A stretch of DNA of 64,000 nucleotides, from the NCBI RefSeq assembly GCF_965139335.1, contig NZ_CBCSEL010000005.1. One strand, 5' to 3'. The notes under the pieces were generated by a model. It made no database searches, had not been told where the DNA came from, and saw only the letters and a list, made by a program, of their open reading frames with translations. Source of the stretch: Catellicoccus marimammalium. GTDB taxonomy: Bacteria; Bacillota; Bacilli; Lactobacillales; Catellicoccaceae. Each line of letters begins with the position of its first letter. The first letter of the stretch is position 1. A program made the position numbers and the translations under genes. Shown here in pieces: positions 25,590-33,234 of this stretch.

Positions 25590-25620
25590 AAAGCACTTCC
25601 CAAAGAGAAGTGCTTTTTTT
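25588..25620. terminator. Bidirectional terminator
   Basis: AAAAGCACTTC pairs with GAAGTGCTTTT, with T residues on both sides, between the converging merR and rpsI genes. Confidence 0.88.
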
Positions 25621-25635
25621 GAACGATAATAAAAA

Positions 25636-26028
25636 TTAACGTTTTGAGAATTGTGAAGCTTTACGAGCTTTCTTAAGACCTGGTTTTTTACGTTCAACCA
25701 TACGTGAGTCACGTGTTAATAAACCAGCACGTTTTAATGGTGCACGGAAATCAGGATCTACATTTAATAATGCACGAGCGATACCTAAACGGATAGCTCC
25801 TGATTGACCAGTATAACCACCACCATGAACGTTTACGATTACATCGTAAGCACCCATTGTGTCTGTTGCAGCAAATGGTTGGTTAATCACTTGGATCAAT
25901 TCTGCATGTGGAATATATTCTTCTACATCTTTTTTGTTCACTGTAATTTTACCTGTACCTGGTACTAATTGTACGCGAGCTACAGAAGTTTTACGACGGC
26001 CTGTGCCGAAATATTGTACTTTAGCCAA
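25636..26028 (-). CDS. rpsI: 30S ribosomal protein S9
   Basis: The 130-residue protein is bacterial uS9. It has the N-terminal YFGTGRRKTSVARVQL, GGGYTGQSGAIRLGIARAL in the middle, and the invariant basic C-terminus KKARKASQFSKR, whose last Lys-Arg reaches the P-site tRNA. It is second in the rplM-rpsI operon, 12 bases behind rplM, with AGGAGGATAAAC before the ATG. Confidence 0.98.
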   Translation of the reverse strand: MAKVQYFGTGRRKTSVARVQLVPGTGKITVNKKDVEEYIPHAELIQVINQPFAATDTMGAYDVIVNVHGGGYTGQSGAIRLGIARALLNVDPDFRAPLKRAGLLTRDSRMVERKKPGLKKARKASQFSKR

Positions 26029-26040
26029 TTGTTTATCCTC

Positions 26041-26484
26041 CTAAATTAGGTTTGTAATATCTAATACTTCTGGTTGTTGAGCTTGATGTGGATGTTCTGA
26101 ACCAGCATAAACGTGTAATTTCATACCTTGTTGACGACCTAAAGTGTTTTTAGGAAGCATACCTTTAACAGAAGTTTCCACTAAACGACGAGCGTTTTTG
26201 CTACGTAATTCACCAGCCGCGATAGCTTTTAAACCACCTGGATGTTGGCTGTGACGGTAATAAATTTTATCAGTTGCTTTTTTACCAGTTAATTTAACTT
26301 TTTCAGCATTGATAATTACTACAAAATCACCTGTATCTACATGAGGTGTGTAAGTTGGTTTATTTTTACCACGTAAGATTGAAGCAGTAACCGCAGATAA
26401 ACGACCTAATGGAATATCTGTTGCATCGATTACATACCATTTACGTTCTACTTCGCCTTTTTTGGCCATATATGTTGTACGCAC
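26041..26484 (-). CDS. rplM: 50S ribosomal protein L13
   Basis: The 147-residue protein is uL13: VRTTYMAKKGEVERKWYVID at the start, PLGRLSAVTASILRGKNKPTYTPH, and the family C-terminus QQPEVLDITNLI. The start is a GTG at 26484, 9 bases behind GGAGG, which gives exactly the usual N-terminus; a longer frame adds 15 unrelated residues. It heads the rplM-rpsI operon. Confidence 0.98.
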   Translation of the reverse strand: MRTTYMAKKGEVERKWYVIDATDIPLGRLSAVTASILRGKNKPTYTPHVDTGDFVVIINAEKVKLTGKKATDKIYYRHSQHPGGLKAIAAGELRSKNARRLVETSVKGMLPKNTLGRQQGMKLHVYAGSEHPHQAQQPEVLDITNLI

Positions 26485-26630
26485 GATTTTATTCCTCCAA
26501 TTAAATAATATTCTTAACTTATTTTTCAATAATTCTTGTTGTGTTTGGCAACATAATAAACTTTCCGGGGCTTATCATGGGGCAAAACAATACCATATAC
26601 AATAATATGGGATTTTTCTTATAAAGTCAA
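26485..26630 (-). promoter_or_regulatory. rplM promoter and leader
   Basis: TTGACT (26625-26630) and TATTAT (26602-26607) are 17 bases apart on the minus strand. The RNA would start near 26595, leaving a leader of about 110 bases. GCCCC and GGGGC-like segments at 26565-26585 can pair. A ribosomal-protein (L13-type) leader is possible but I cannot confirm the fold. Confidence 0.65.
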
Positions 26631-26666
26631 TCAAATTTCCAACTTTACAAAAAGAAAATCCCATAT
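26605..26666. repeat. Long inverted repeat around the rplM promoter
   Basis: The left arm 26605-26627 and right arm 26642-26666 match over about 22 bases with a 2-base bulge (outer parts ATATGGGAT and ATCCCATAT). The -35 box overlaps the inner end of the left arm. Neither side is followed by a clean T run, so it is not an obvious terminator. Confidence 0.7.
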
Positions 26667-26672
26667 CTATGA

Positions 26673-27677
26673 TTATTTATTTTCTAATTCTAAAATATAG
26701 CGAATGGTTTCACGGAATACTTCACGAATATTTTCTTTTTCCACTCCTAATTGTGGGAAAGTATCATTGTAATTTAAGTAGCAATACTCTTGTTGTACAC
26801 GACAAATTGTTTCCATTGGAATTCCGTATTCACGACCTGCATCGTTTAATAGAGTTTCATCCATTTGTTTGTACATTGGGAAACCTTCGTCAAATGTTAA
26901 TACTTTAATTTCTGTATCTACATTCAATTCTTCTTTGATGATAGTAGCAAACTCTTCATAGCTTAAGTTTGTATCTCCAATCGCAAAAGTTTGACGATGT
27001 TTACCATGAAGTAATGCACCTACAGCAGCTTGTCCTACTTGTTTTGCGGTAACACAAGCAGTGCCTCCTTTAAATACTGGGTAAACCGCATTATCACGAA
27101 TACGATCAACAAACATTTGCCATAATGGCATACGATTCTTCATTGTTCCAAAAATGTAAGGAAGACGGATGACAGTAACATCCATAATTCCTTCTCCTTC
27201 AGCGAATCCCAACTGTTCTTGTAATAAACGAGTATTGATATATGGACTATCTTGAATACCAAGATCTGGGAAGCGCTCTGCCATTTCTGAGAAGTAAGAA
27301 CCAAAGATTACAAAATGTTTTACTCCTGCTTTTCCAGCTAAACGAACCATACGTTGTGTTGGTAAAACATTTGCTTCATAATAAAAACGTTTTGCTGGAG
27401 CTTTCGCTTGGACACGTTCATCTGCCCCTGCTCCATAAACGAAACCATCGCAATCTTTTAACATTTCTACAACGTCTTCATCACTCATTGCATTAATGTC
27501 ATTTACAAGAATTTCTACATTATCTAATCCAGCTAGTGGATTTTCTTCGGTAATTGTTCCTGCATCTTCTTTTGGAGGTAAAGATAATGTCTTTACAGCA
27601 ATTCCTTTTTTCAATAATTCTTGTACAGTGTAATAACCTAAAAATCCTGTACCGCCTAGAACAAATACTTTATTCAT
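26673..27677 (-). CDS. NAD-dependent epimerase/dehydratase family protein
   Basis: The 334-residue protein is an extended SDR with the NAD loop LGGTGFLGYYT at the N-terminus. GSYFSEMAERFPDLG and SPYINTRLLQE occupy the active-site region, where the usual YxxxK is not clear. It therefore may bind nucleotide without classic epimerase chemistry. The start is ATG 27677, 10 bases behind AAAGGAGG; an ATG three codons earlier is too close to the ribosome site. A -10 TATAAT lies just upstream. The substrate is unknown. Confidence 0.75.
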   Translation of the reverse strand: MNKVFVLGGTGFLGYYTVQELLKKGIAVKTLSLPPKEDAGTITEENPLAGLDNVEILVNDINAMSDEDVVEMLKDCDGFVYGAGADERVQAKAPAKRFYYEANVLPTQRMVRLAGKAGVKHFVIFGSYFSEMAERFPDLGIQDSPYINTRLLQEQLGFAEGEGIMDVTVIRLPYIFGTMKNRMPLWQMFVDRIRDNAVYPVFKGGTACVTAKQVGQAAVGALLHGKHRQTFAIGDTNLSYEEFATIIKEELNVDTEIKVLTFDEGFPMYKQMDETLLNDAGREYGIPMETICRVQQEYCYLNYNDTFPQLGVEKENIREVFRETIRYILELENK

Positions 27678-27915
27678 ATCAACCATTCCTCCTTTCTTCC
27701 TATTATAGCAAAGAAAAAGGACAACTATAACGATTTATATCAACGAAAAAAGAAAGGATTTACTTTGTGAAAAGATAGATCTTATACCTATTTCTCTGCT
27801 TCCTCTTATTTTAGCTCAAAGTCCATATGCACTTCTTACAATACATCAGAAAATTCACAATCAATAATATCAAAATTTACACTTAGAATGAGTTTACGAC
27901 TTCATTTTTTATTGC

Positions 27916-28116
27916 TTATTTCCAAAAATCTTTTCTATTTTTTCTATAATCAGTAACTCTTTTTTTAGACATGATTTTTGCTTTTTTAATCGAGCCACAT
28001 TTTATCCAATCATGAATAAAATAAAAAACTAAAGAAAACGCACCATCAAAATATACATTTACCCAAAAATATAAGGCAATTAAAACAACACACAATAAAA
28101 CAATAAATATTACCAT
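27916..28116 (-). CDS. Small membrane protein F of the array
   Basis: The 66-residue protein has a hydrophobic first half, one or two membrane spans (MVIFIVLLCVVLIALYFWV...), and a strongly basic tail rich in Lys and Arg (KKRVTDYRKNRKDFWK). ATG is 7 bases behind AGGAG. Its start region and upstream sequence are a near-copy of those of element C (29106-29303), where the ATG has become ATA. No family is recognised. A membrane-anchored small protein of unknown role. Confidence 0.6.
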   Translation of the reverse strand: MVIFIVLLCVVLIALYFWVNVYFDGAFSLVFYFIHDWIKCGSIKKAKIMSKKRVTDYRKNRKDFWK

Positions 28117-28240
28117 GACTGATCTCCTACACTACTTTCTAACGTAATCTCTACTAATAACGTTAAACCTTTCTTTCCATGTCTTTTTCACATTATTACT
28201 ATATTATATTCACTATTTTACTTAGAATCTTTTTTATTTA
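28099..28240. repeat. Repeat R', copy 1 of a 140-bp duplicated block
   Basis: This block covers the end of gene E, the E-F gap and the start of gene F. It recurs at 29286-29426 with only a handful of changes. On the minus strand it holds a TATAAT (28203-28208) and the dyad TAACGT...ACGTTA, so it carries the promoter region of the downstream small gene. Confidence 0.85.
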
Positions 28241-28435
28241 TCGCCATTTATATTTATCCATCTTACTGGAACAAAATAAAACTTGCCAAAAAGTACAAAT
28301 GACCATATTTTTAAAGCGATCAAAAGTCTTATCCTTAATCAATAAAAATTCAATCATATGGATAACGAGTAATCCCAAATAACAACTCAACCAAATACCA
28401 AAAATAGATATAACAATAAAAATTAAAATTGCCAT
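28238..28435 (-). CDS. Small membrane protein E of the array
   Basis: The 65-residue protein has an N-terminal double hydrophobic stretch (MAILIFIVISIFGIWLSCYL and on to about 36) and a basic tail with CTFWQVLF, resembling TFWSLFGM in protein D. ATG follows GGAG at 11 bases. Its 3' end lies in repeat R'. Compared with gene B at the matching place, its reading frame stops a few codons earlier. Function unknown. Confidence 0.55.
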   Translation of the reverse strand: MAILIFIVISIFGIWLSCYLGLLVIHMIEFLLIKDKTFDRFKNMVICTFWQVLFCSSKMDKYKWR

Positions 28436-28852
28436 ATATTACCAAACTCCATTTCCCCTGCATCATCAATGACAAATGATATAACTTTTTTCCTTTAAAA
28501 TCTTCTTCTACATTACTATTATATTACATAAAAAATTTAGCCTCGAATTCGAATTATAGGACGACAACCCTATCGAGGAATTTTTTTGTCTTTTTGTATG
28601 AAATCATTAAATTCATGCGATTACTCTAAATATAAAAAAACAACGGAAATAGAAAATCATGATATAATCTATATTGAAAAGAATACTAGACAATTATGTC
28701 AAAACAAAAAGGACGAGGCTATCACCTCGTCCTTTTACTTTTGTTCACTCAAAAGATTTTATTTAAACTTGTTCTTAGAACTATTTTCTCTTAGAGTTAA
28801 GCCATTCAATAATATAATTTGCAATTATACTTCAACTCAAAGTCTTTTTATT
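28436..28852. other. 417-bp gap in the small-gene array
   Basis: No convincing gene is seen. It holds a strong hairpin at 28706-28738 (terminator of gene D on the minus strand). Another imperfect hairpin at 28542-28579 is followed by a T run on the plus strand. A short stretch at 28442-28480 is related to 29067-29110 upstream of gene D. A plus-strand TATAAT near 28660 followed by the 28706 hairpin could make a short RNA, but no -35 box supports it. Confidence 0.5.
28706..28738 (-). terminator. Terminator after small gene D
   Basis: AAAAGGACGAGG pairs perfectly with CCTCGTCCTTTT around a 6-base loop; the minus strand continues with U residues. It also could end transcription on the plus strand. 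Confidence 0.85.
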
Positions 28853-29065
28853 TTACTTTTTAAATTTGCTAATCATACCAAAAAGACTCCAAAAAGTATT
28901 AGAAATCATTTTCTTCAAATCTTCTTTCCAATTACTTTTATCTTTTTGTGTTAATAAATAAAAAATTAAGCTAATCAAAAATGATACACTATAATAACTA
29001 ATAAATAATCCAATTAAGGCTAGTATAATCACTAAAAAAATATTCATATTATGAAAAATATTCAT
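28853..29065 (-). CDS. Small membrane protein D of the array
   Basis: The 70-residue protein has a long hydrophobic stretch that can form two membrane spans (about 8-40), then a charged tail, KDKSNWKEDLKKMISNTFWSLF. I chose ATG 29065, 9 bases behind GGAG; an ATG at 29080 lacks a ribosome site, and gene E shows the same spacing. The tail pattern (Phe/Lys, then TFW) is shared with gene E. No family recognised. Confidence 0.55.
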   Translation of the reverse strand: MNIFHNMNIFLVIILALIGLFISYYSVSFLISLIFYLLTQKDKSNWKEDLKKMISNTFWSLFGMISKFKK

Positions 29066-29105
29066 ACGATCCAACTCCATTTTCTTACACCATTAACGAC
29101 ATAGA

Positions 29106-29303
29106 TTATAACTTCTTATTTTTTCTATACAGTAAAATTTCAGCTTTTGCTTTTTCTTTAGCAAAGGAATAATTATGCTGTACCCAATTTTTAATAAAAT
29201 GATAAACAATAATAACCAAATAATCTCTAATATCAGTAACTTTAGCATAAAAAATAAAAAATATAATAACTAAAATAATTAGACAAACAATAAATATTAC
29301 TAT
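29106..29303 (-). pseudogene. Small membrane protein C, start codon lost (ATA)
   Basis: A 65-codon frame encodes a hydrophobic N-terminal half and a basic tail (KEKAKAEILLYRKNKKL), clearly related at its start to protein F (VIFIV...). The bases are the same as in front of F up to the start codon (AGGAG, then GAT-GGTC), but the codon is ATA at 29301-29303 instead of ATG. No other in-frame start exists near the 5' end. It is either inactive, read weakly from ATA, or a variant. Confidence 0.6.
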
Positions 29304-29426
29304 GACCGATCTCCTACACTACTTTCTGACGTAATCTCTGCTAATAACGTTAAACCTTTCTTTCCATGCCTTTTTGACATTATTACTATATTATATTCAC
29401 TATTTTACTTAGAGTCTTTTTTATTA
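29286..29426. repeat. Repeat R, copy 2 of the 140-bp duplicated block
   Basis: This copy of 28099-28240 covers the end of gene B, the B-C gap and the start of element C. In the shared core only about five bases differ. The spacing between copies is about 1186 bp, so a whole two-gene unit seems to have been duplicated and has since diverged. Confidence 0.85.
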
Positions 29427-29674
29427 GCTTTTCGTTTCTTATATTTTTCCATCCATTGTAAAAGGTAAATCGATTTCCAATCTTTTTTAAAACTTTCTAT
29501 CGAACAATCTAAACCTTTTGGTAAATAAATAATGAAATCTAATATACTAAAGAAAAAAGTATAAACGATATTTCCACCTAAAATAAAAAATGGCAGTAAT
29601 ACTAAAAAAAGAATAATCGCTAATATGAAATAAAATCCTGTTGAAAAAAAATCACTTACTGATATTAATACCAT
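29405..29674 (-). CDS. Small membrane protein B of the array
   Basis: The 89-residue protein has two hydrophobic spans (about 12-35 and 38-52), then a tail with FKKDWKSIYLLQWMEKYKKRKANKKDSK, very basic at the end. AGAGAGGG precedes the ATG by 10 bases. Its last codons lie in repeat R. Layout (two spans, then a Trp-containing amphipathic and basic tail) is shared with A, D and E. Function unknown. Confidence 0.6.
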   Translation of the reverse strand: MVLISVSDFFSTGFYFILAIILFLVLLPFFILGGNIVYTFFFSILDFIIYLPKGLDCSIESFKKDWKSIYLLQWMEKYKKRKANKKDSK

Positions 29675-29737
29675 CGATGACTATCCCTCTCTTATCATTT
29701 TACTTATAACCACTTTATTTACTTACTATTCACATTT

Positions 29738-30019
29738 TTATTTTTTCTTTTCTTCTTGTTCTTGATTGCTTCTTTTTTTATCCAAAAATTTTGGTTTATG
29801 TGGCAATAAAAATACATACCATATATCATTTTTAAGAGTCTGAACAAATTTTTTATGCGCTCTTTCTTTTTCTTCTGCAGATTTATCTTTTCCACCAAAA
29901 ACATAAACAATAAAATATTGTAAAGTATCAGATACAATCAATCCAATATATCTAAGTATAAGTAATATAAAGATACAAATAGCAAAAAATAATATCGCCG
30001 CAATAATCTCATCTACCAT
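29738..30019 (-). CDS. Small membrane protein A of the array
   Basis: The 93-residue protein starts with a hydrophobic stretch (about 5-30, AAILFFAICIFILLILRY), a second weaker one (about 31-42), and then a charged cytosolic-type tail with FVQTLKNDIWYVFLLPHKPKF and a Lys/Glu-rich end. ATG follows AAGGGAG at 6 bases. It is the first gene of the array in the direction of transcription. Another frame over the same bases is a shadow. Function unknown. Confidence 0.6.
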   Translation of the reverse strand: MVDEIIAAILFFAICIFILLILRYIGLIVSDTLQYFIVYVFGGKDKSAEEKERAHKKFVQTLKNDIWYVFLLPHKPKFLDKKRSNQEQEEKKK

Positions 30020-30116
30020 ACTTTACTCCCTTTCAAATGCTTATTTTTTCCTTTTATTTTTATTTTATCTTCTTTTTTTGTCCATTCTACTATCTTTATT
30101 CTTTAGTAATATAAAA

Positions 30117-30147
30117 AATAACCCCTGAACTTTCGGAGGTTATTCCT
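30117..30147 (-). terminator. Terminator of the ribose operon
   Basis: AATAACCTC pairs with a GGGGTTATT arm (30117-30144) and is followed by U residues on the minus strand, 15 bases past rbsU. Confidence 0.8.
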
Positions 30148-30160
30148 TCTAACGATCTGA

Positions 30161-31048
30161 TTAAACGATGACAGTAATTGCAGCGGCACCAATGATAATC
30201 GCTAAACCGATAATCGTCATAATCATTTCTTTTCTTGTTTTCTTTTGACCTAAGAACCAAATACCTGTTAATGTAGCTAACACAACAGAAGTTTGAGAAA
30301 GAATAAATCCTGTAGCTAACCCATTCATATTTGGTTGTGCTGAAATTAAGTAAGTTAATGCAGCAAAGGCAAAGAAGAAACCAGAAATAATTTGTTTATA
30401 AGTAACTCCTTCAGCAAATGGAGAAGCACCTTTTTCTTTTACCGTTACCCAAATACCATAAACTACACCAACAAGAACCATACCGATAGCTTGTGGTAAA
30501 AATGCTTGCATCCCATTAATATTTGTCGCTTGAGGTGCAGCAGAATAAGCCCAGTAACCAATTTCACCAATTAAAAGAACAAGCACTGCTTTTTTCAAAG
30601 AACCAGCTTCTTCTTTTGATTTTTTCTCTGACCAAACAGTTAAGTATGCCCCTAAAATAATTAATGCTAGAGCCACAAAACCGATCACTTTATCCATCAC
30701 AGTAGGCCAATCATGTAAAGCTAGAACTCCCCATAAAGAAGCTCCTAATAATTGGAAAGCGGTAGTAATTGGCATCGCGCGAGAAGATCCAATTAAAGTG
30801 AAAGAATAAAAAGTAATAATTTGCGCGCAAGCCCAACCGACACCAGATAAAATAGATAACCATAAATCTTTCCCAGTTGGGAAACCTAAATGCATAATTT
30901 GATTATAAATAATAGCAAAGATTAATGTTCCGATTGTAGAACCTAAAATTTGGTTTACCGGTTTTCCACCAAATTTAGAGGCAATAGTAGGATAAATCCC
31001 CCAACCAATCAGTGGTCCTAATCCGATTAAAATCGCAAAAGTATTCAT
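30161..31048 (-). CDS. rbsU: Ribose uptake protein RbsU (GRP family)
   Basis: The 295-residue membrane protein has about ten spans and two repeated halves, as in the glucose/ribose porter (GRP) branch of the drug/metabolite transporter superfamily. It shows the family N-terminus LIGLGPLIGWGIYPTIASKFGG. It imports ribose without an ABC system. It is the last gene of rbsK-rbsD-rbsU, the arrangement known from lactobacilli. GAGGAG precedes the ATG. Confidence 0.88.
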   Translation of the reverse strand: MNTFAILIGLGPLIGWGIYPTIASKFGGKPVNQILGSTIGTLIFAIIYNQIMHLGFPTGKDLWLSILSGVGWACAQIITFYSFTLIGSSRAMPITTAFQLLGASLWGVLALHDWPTVMDKVIGFVALALIILGAYLTVWSEKKSKEEAGSLKKAVLVLLIGEIGYWAYSAAPQATNINGMQAFLPQAIGMVLVGVVYGIWVTVKEKGASPFAEGVTYKQIISGFFFAFAALTYLISAQPNMNGLATGFILSQTSVVLATLTGIWFLGQKKTRKEMIMTIIGLAIIIGAAAITVIV

Positions 31049-31065
31049 AAATTCTCCTCTCTTAA

Positions 31066-31461
31066 TTAAAAGACAACGTTACTTTCTAAAATCACATTCG
31101 CATAAGGAGTCATTTCTCCTGTACGAACAAAAGCGTGACAATCATGTAAACGTTCTTTCATTTCAGTATGTGGAATAAAGACAATATCGATGTCTGAAAA
31201 ACGATTTTCTAATTCTTTTAAAATCTCAGGATTGTTTTCTTTAATTTCTTCCGCTAAGAAAATACGTTGAACTTCTAGTTCTTCCAAAACATTATCTAAT
31301 ACTTGTAAGAAACTAGGAACTCCATTTGTAACAGCTAAGTCAATTTTTTCTGTAGTCATAGGTACAGGCATGCCTGCATCACCAATCGCTAACGTATCAA
31401 AATGACCCATTTGTGAAATCACACGAGATAAATCAGAATTAATTACTTTTGTTTTTTTCAT
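31066..31461 (-). CDS. rbsD: D-ribose pyranase
   Basis: RbsD speeds the change of beta-pyranose to beta-furanose ribose, the form that RbsK phosphorylates. The 131-residue length is normal. Signatures are INSDLSRVISQMGHFDTLAIGDAGMPVP with the catalytic His at 17, and the C-terminal TGEMTPYANVILESNVVF. It lies 13 bases behind rbsK with AAGGAGG before the ATG. Confidence 0.95.
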   Translation of the reverse strand: MKKTKVINSDLSRVISQMGHFDTLAIGDAGMPVPMTTEKIDLAVTNGVPSFLQVLDNVLEELEVQRIFLAEEIKENNPEILKELENRFSDIDIVFIPHTEMKERLHDCHAFVRTGEMTPYANVILESNVVF

Positions 31462-31474
31462 TTGTCTTTCCTCC

Positions 31475-32383
31475 TTAAGCTTCTAATTCTTCTTTAAATG
31501 GAATAGAAGGTTGTGCACCATAACGTTGTACGGCAATAGAAGAAGCACGGTTCCCAAATTGAATGGCTTCCTCTAAGTTACTTGCATCTGGTTGTAAGCA
31601 ACTCATAAACGCACCAATGAAAGTATCTCCAGCAGCAGTCGTATCTTTAGCATCTACTTTAAAGGCTGGAACGATTCCTTCTTTTTCTTTGGTATGGAAA
31701 TATGCACCACGACTACCTAAAGTAATAATGACCGTTTCTACACCATGATTATGGAATGCTTCCGCACAAGCACGCATATCTGCTTCTGTTTCTACTTTGA
31801 TGCCAGTTAGTAATTCTGCTTCTGTTTCATTTGGAATGACAATATCTGTTAAGTCTAATAACTGACTTGGCACTTCTTTTTTCGCTGGCGCTGGATTCAA
31901 TACTGTTTTTACCCCTGCGTTACGTGCGATACGAAATGCTTTTTCAATACAAGCAAGGTCAACTTCAAATTGACTCACTACAAATTGACTGCTTTCAATT
32001 AATGAAGCACTTTCTTCGATATGTTCTGGAGTTAACGCCATATTTGCGCCTCCATAAACTAAGATACGGTTTTCGCTAGCATCGTCCACAATAACAAACG
32101 CTTGTCCTGTAACGGTATCTTCTAAAATACGAATAGCAGAAAGATCCATCCCTTCTTCTCCAAGAAGTTCTAACATCATTTTTCCTTCGTCATCATTTCC
32201 TACAGCACCGATGAAGTGCGTTTCTGAACCTAAACGTTGAATCGCAACAGCTTGGTTGGCTCCTTTCCCACCACCAGCAGAGAATACTTCATGGACATGA
32301 ATTGTTTCTCCTCCTTGTGGCATTCTTGGTGTACGAACCATATGGTCCAAGTTAATGCTTCCAACAACGGTTACCTTATTCAT
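31475..32383 (-). CDS. rbsK: Ribokinase
   Basis: RbsK phosphorylates ribose to ribose-5-phosphate. The 302-residue PfkB-fold protein has GSINLDHMVRTPRMPQGGET at the N-terminus, the substrate motif GGKGANQAVA, and the ATP/anion-hole motif DTTAAGDTFIGAF with the catalytic Asp. It leads the operon, with GGAGGAG before the ATG and its own promoter. Confidence 0.95.
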   Translation of the reverse strand: MNKVTVVGSINLDHMVRTPRMPQGGETIHVHEVFSAGGGKGANQAVAIQRLGSETHFIGAVGNDDEGKMMLELLGEEGMDLSAIRILEDTVTGQAFVIVDDASENRILVYGGANMALTPEHIEESASLIESSQFVVSQFEVDLACIEKAFRIARNAGVKTVLNPAPAKKEVPSQLLDLTDIVIPNETEAELLTGIKVETEADMRACAEAFHNHGVETVIITLGSRGAYFHTKEKEGIVPAFKVDAKDTTAAGDTFIGAFMSCLQPDASNLEEAIQFGNRASSIAVQRYGAQPSIPFKEELEA

Positions 32384-32415
32384 TTGATTTGCTCCTCCTA
32401 TTAAAAGATAGTTCT

Positions 32416-32444
32416 ATTTTAACACTTTTTTTATTTTTAGTTAA
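32416..32444 (-). promoter_or_regulatory. Promoter of rbsKDU
   Basis: TTAACT (32439-32444) and TAAAAT (32416-32421) are 17 bases apart on the minus strand, about 30 bases before the rbsK ATG. No regulator gene adjoins and no clear operator is seen. Confidence 0.6.
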
Positions 32445-32445
32445 G

Positions 32446-32478
32446 ATAAAAAGCGATATCTTTTCATGATATCGCTTT
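32446..32478 (-). terminator. Hairpin upstream of rbsK, past truA
   Basis: AAGCGATATC (32451-32460) pairs with GATATCGCTT (32468-32477). The hairpin lies between rbsK and truA; as drawn, a run of U follows on the minus strand and a shorter one on the plus strand. Since truA ends at 32490 and is transcribed leftwards from higher coordinates, this is its terminator. Confidence 0.8.
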
Positions 32479-32489
32479 CTTAATGTATT

Positions 32490-33233
32490 TTATTTTTGAT
32501 ATTTTACTTCTTCTAAGAACAAACCTTCTGGCGGAGCTGCCCATAAAACTTGGGTTTGATCTTTTCTTTCTAAAATTTCTTCTATCGAATCATCGAGACG
32601 ACCATTCCCTAGACGTAGAAGTGTCCCTGTTATTAAACGAACCATTTTGTACAAAAAACCATTCCCATAATAAGTAAAAATGAGTTGATTTTTTATAACA
32701 TCTTTCTCAATTTGAATGTCATAAATCGTTCGTACTTTATCTTCCACACTCGTTCCGGTAGCACAAAAACTAGTAAAATCATGAGTCCCGATTAATTGTT
32801 GAGCACCAGCTTTCATTTTTTCTATATCTAATTCATACGGAAAATGAGCCGCATAACGACGTAAAAAAGGATCACGACTGCGATTTAAGTCGACATAGTA
32901 GCGATATACCTTTTCATGAGGTTGATAACGACAATGAAAGTCATCAGGGACCTCATAAAGATAAGGCACACTGATATCATCTGGAGTTTGCGTGTCTAAC
33001 GCAAAGCGCAGTTTTTCCACTGGACGAGCATGAAGTAAATCAAAGTGAATCACTTGACCTCTTGCATGAACGCCAGCATCTGTTCGACCTGAACCATGAA
33101 CGGTAACCTCTTTTTTTCCATTTAAACGATACAACGTTTTTTCTAATTCTCCTTGCACCGTTCGTTGTTCTTTTTGGCGTTGGAAACCAAAAAAATCAGT
33201 TCCATCATAAGCAATGATTGCACAATATCGCAT
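32490..33233 (-). CDS. truA: tRNA pseudouridine(38-40) synthase
   Basis: TruA makes pseudouridine in the anticodon arm of many tRNAs. The 247-residue protein has AYDGTDFFGFQRQ at the N-terminus and the catalytic GSGRTDAGVHARGQV with its Asp. Its ATG starts one base behind the ecfT stop, the common ecfA-ecfT-truA arrangement of Firmicutes, which couples its translation to the transporter genes. Confidence 0.96.
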   Translation of the reverse strand: MRYCAIIAYDGTDFFGFQRQKEQRTVQGELEKTLYRLNGKKEVTVHGSGRTDAGVHARGQVIHFDLLHARPVEKLRFALDTQTPDDISVPYLYEVPDDFHCRYQPHEKVYRYYVDLNRSRDPFLRRYAAHFPYELDIEKMKAGAQQLIGTHDFTSFCATGTSVEDKVRTIYDIQIEKDVIKNQLIFTYYGNGFLYKMVRLITGTLLRLGNGRLDDSIEEILERKDQTQVLWAAPPEGLFLEEVKYQK

Positions 33234-33234
33234 C

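Noticed and set aside
26041..26529. Longer rplM start at 26529
   Set aside because: The first 15 residues are not part of L13; GTG 26484 has GGAGG 9 bases upstream and matches the family start.
28586..28954. Plus-strand 122-residue frame in the small-gene array
   Set aside because: It passes through the strong terminator hairpin at 28706-28738 and runs antisense to gene D, with no ribosome site.
29719..29937. 72-residue minus-strand frame inside gene A
   Set aside because: It overlaps gene A in another frame, lacks a ribosome site and is a Lys/Ile-rich shadow.
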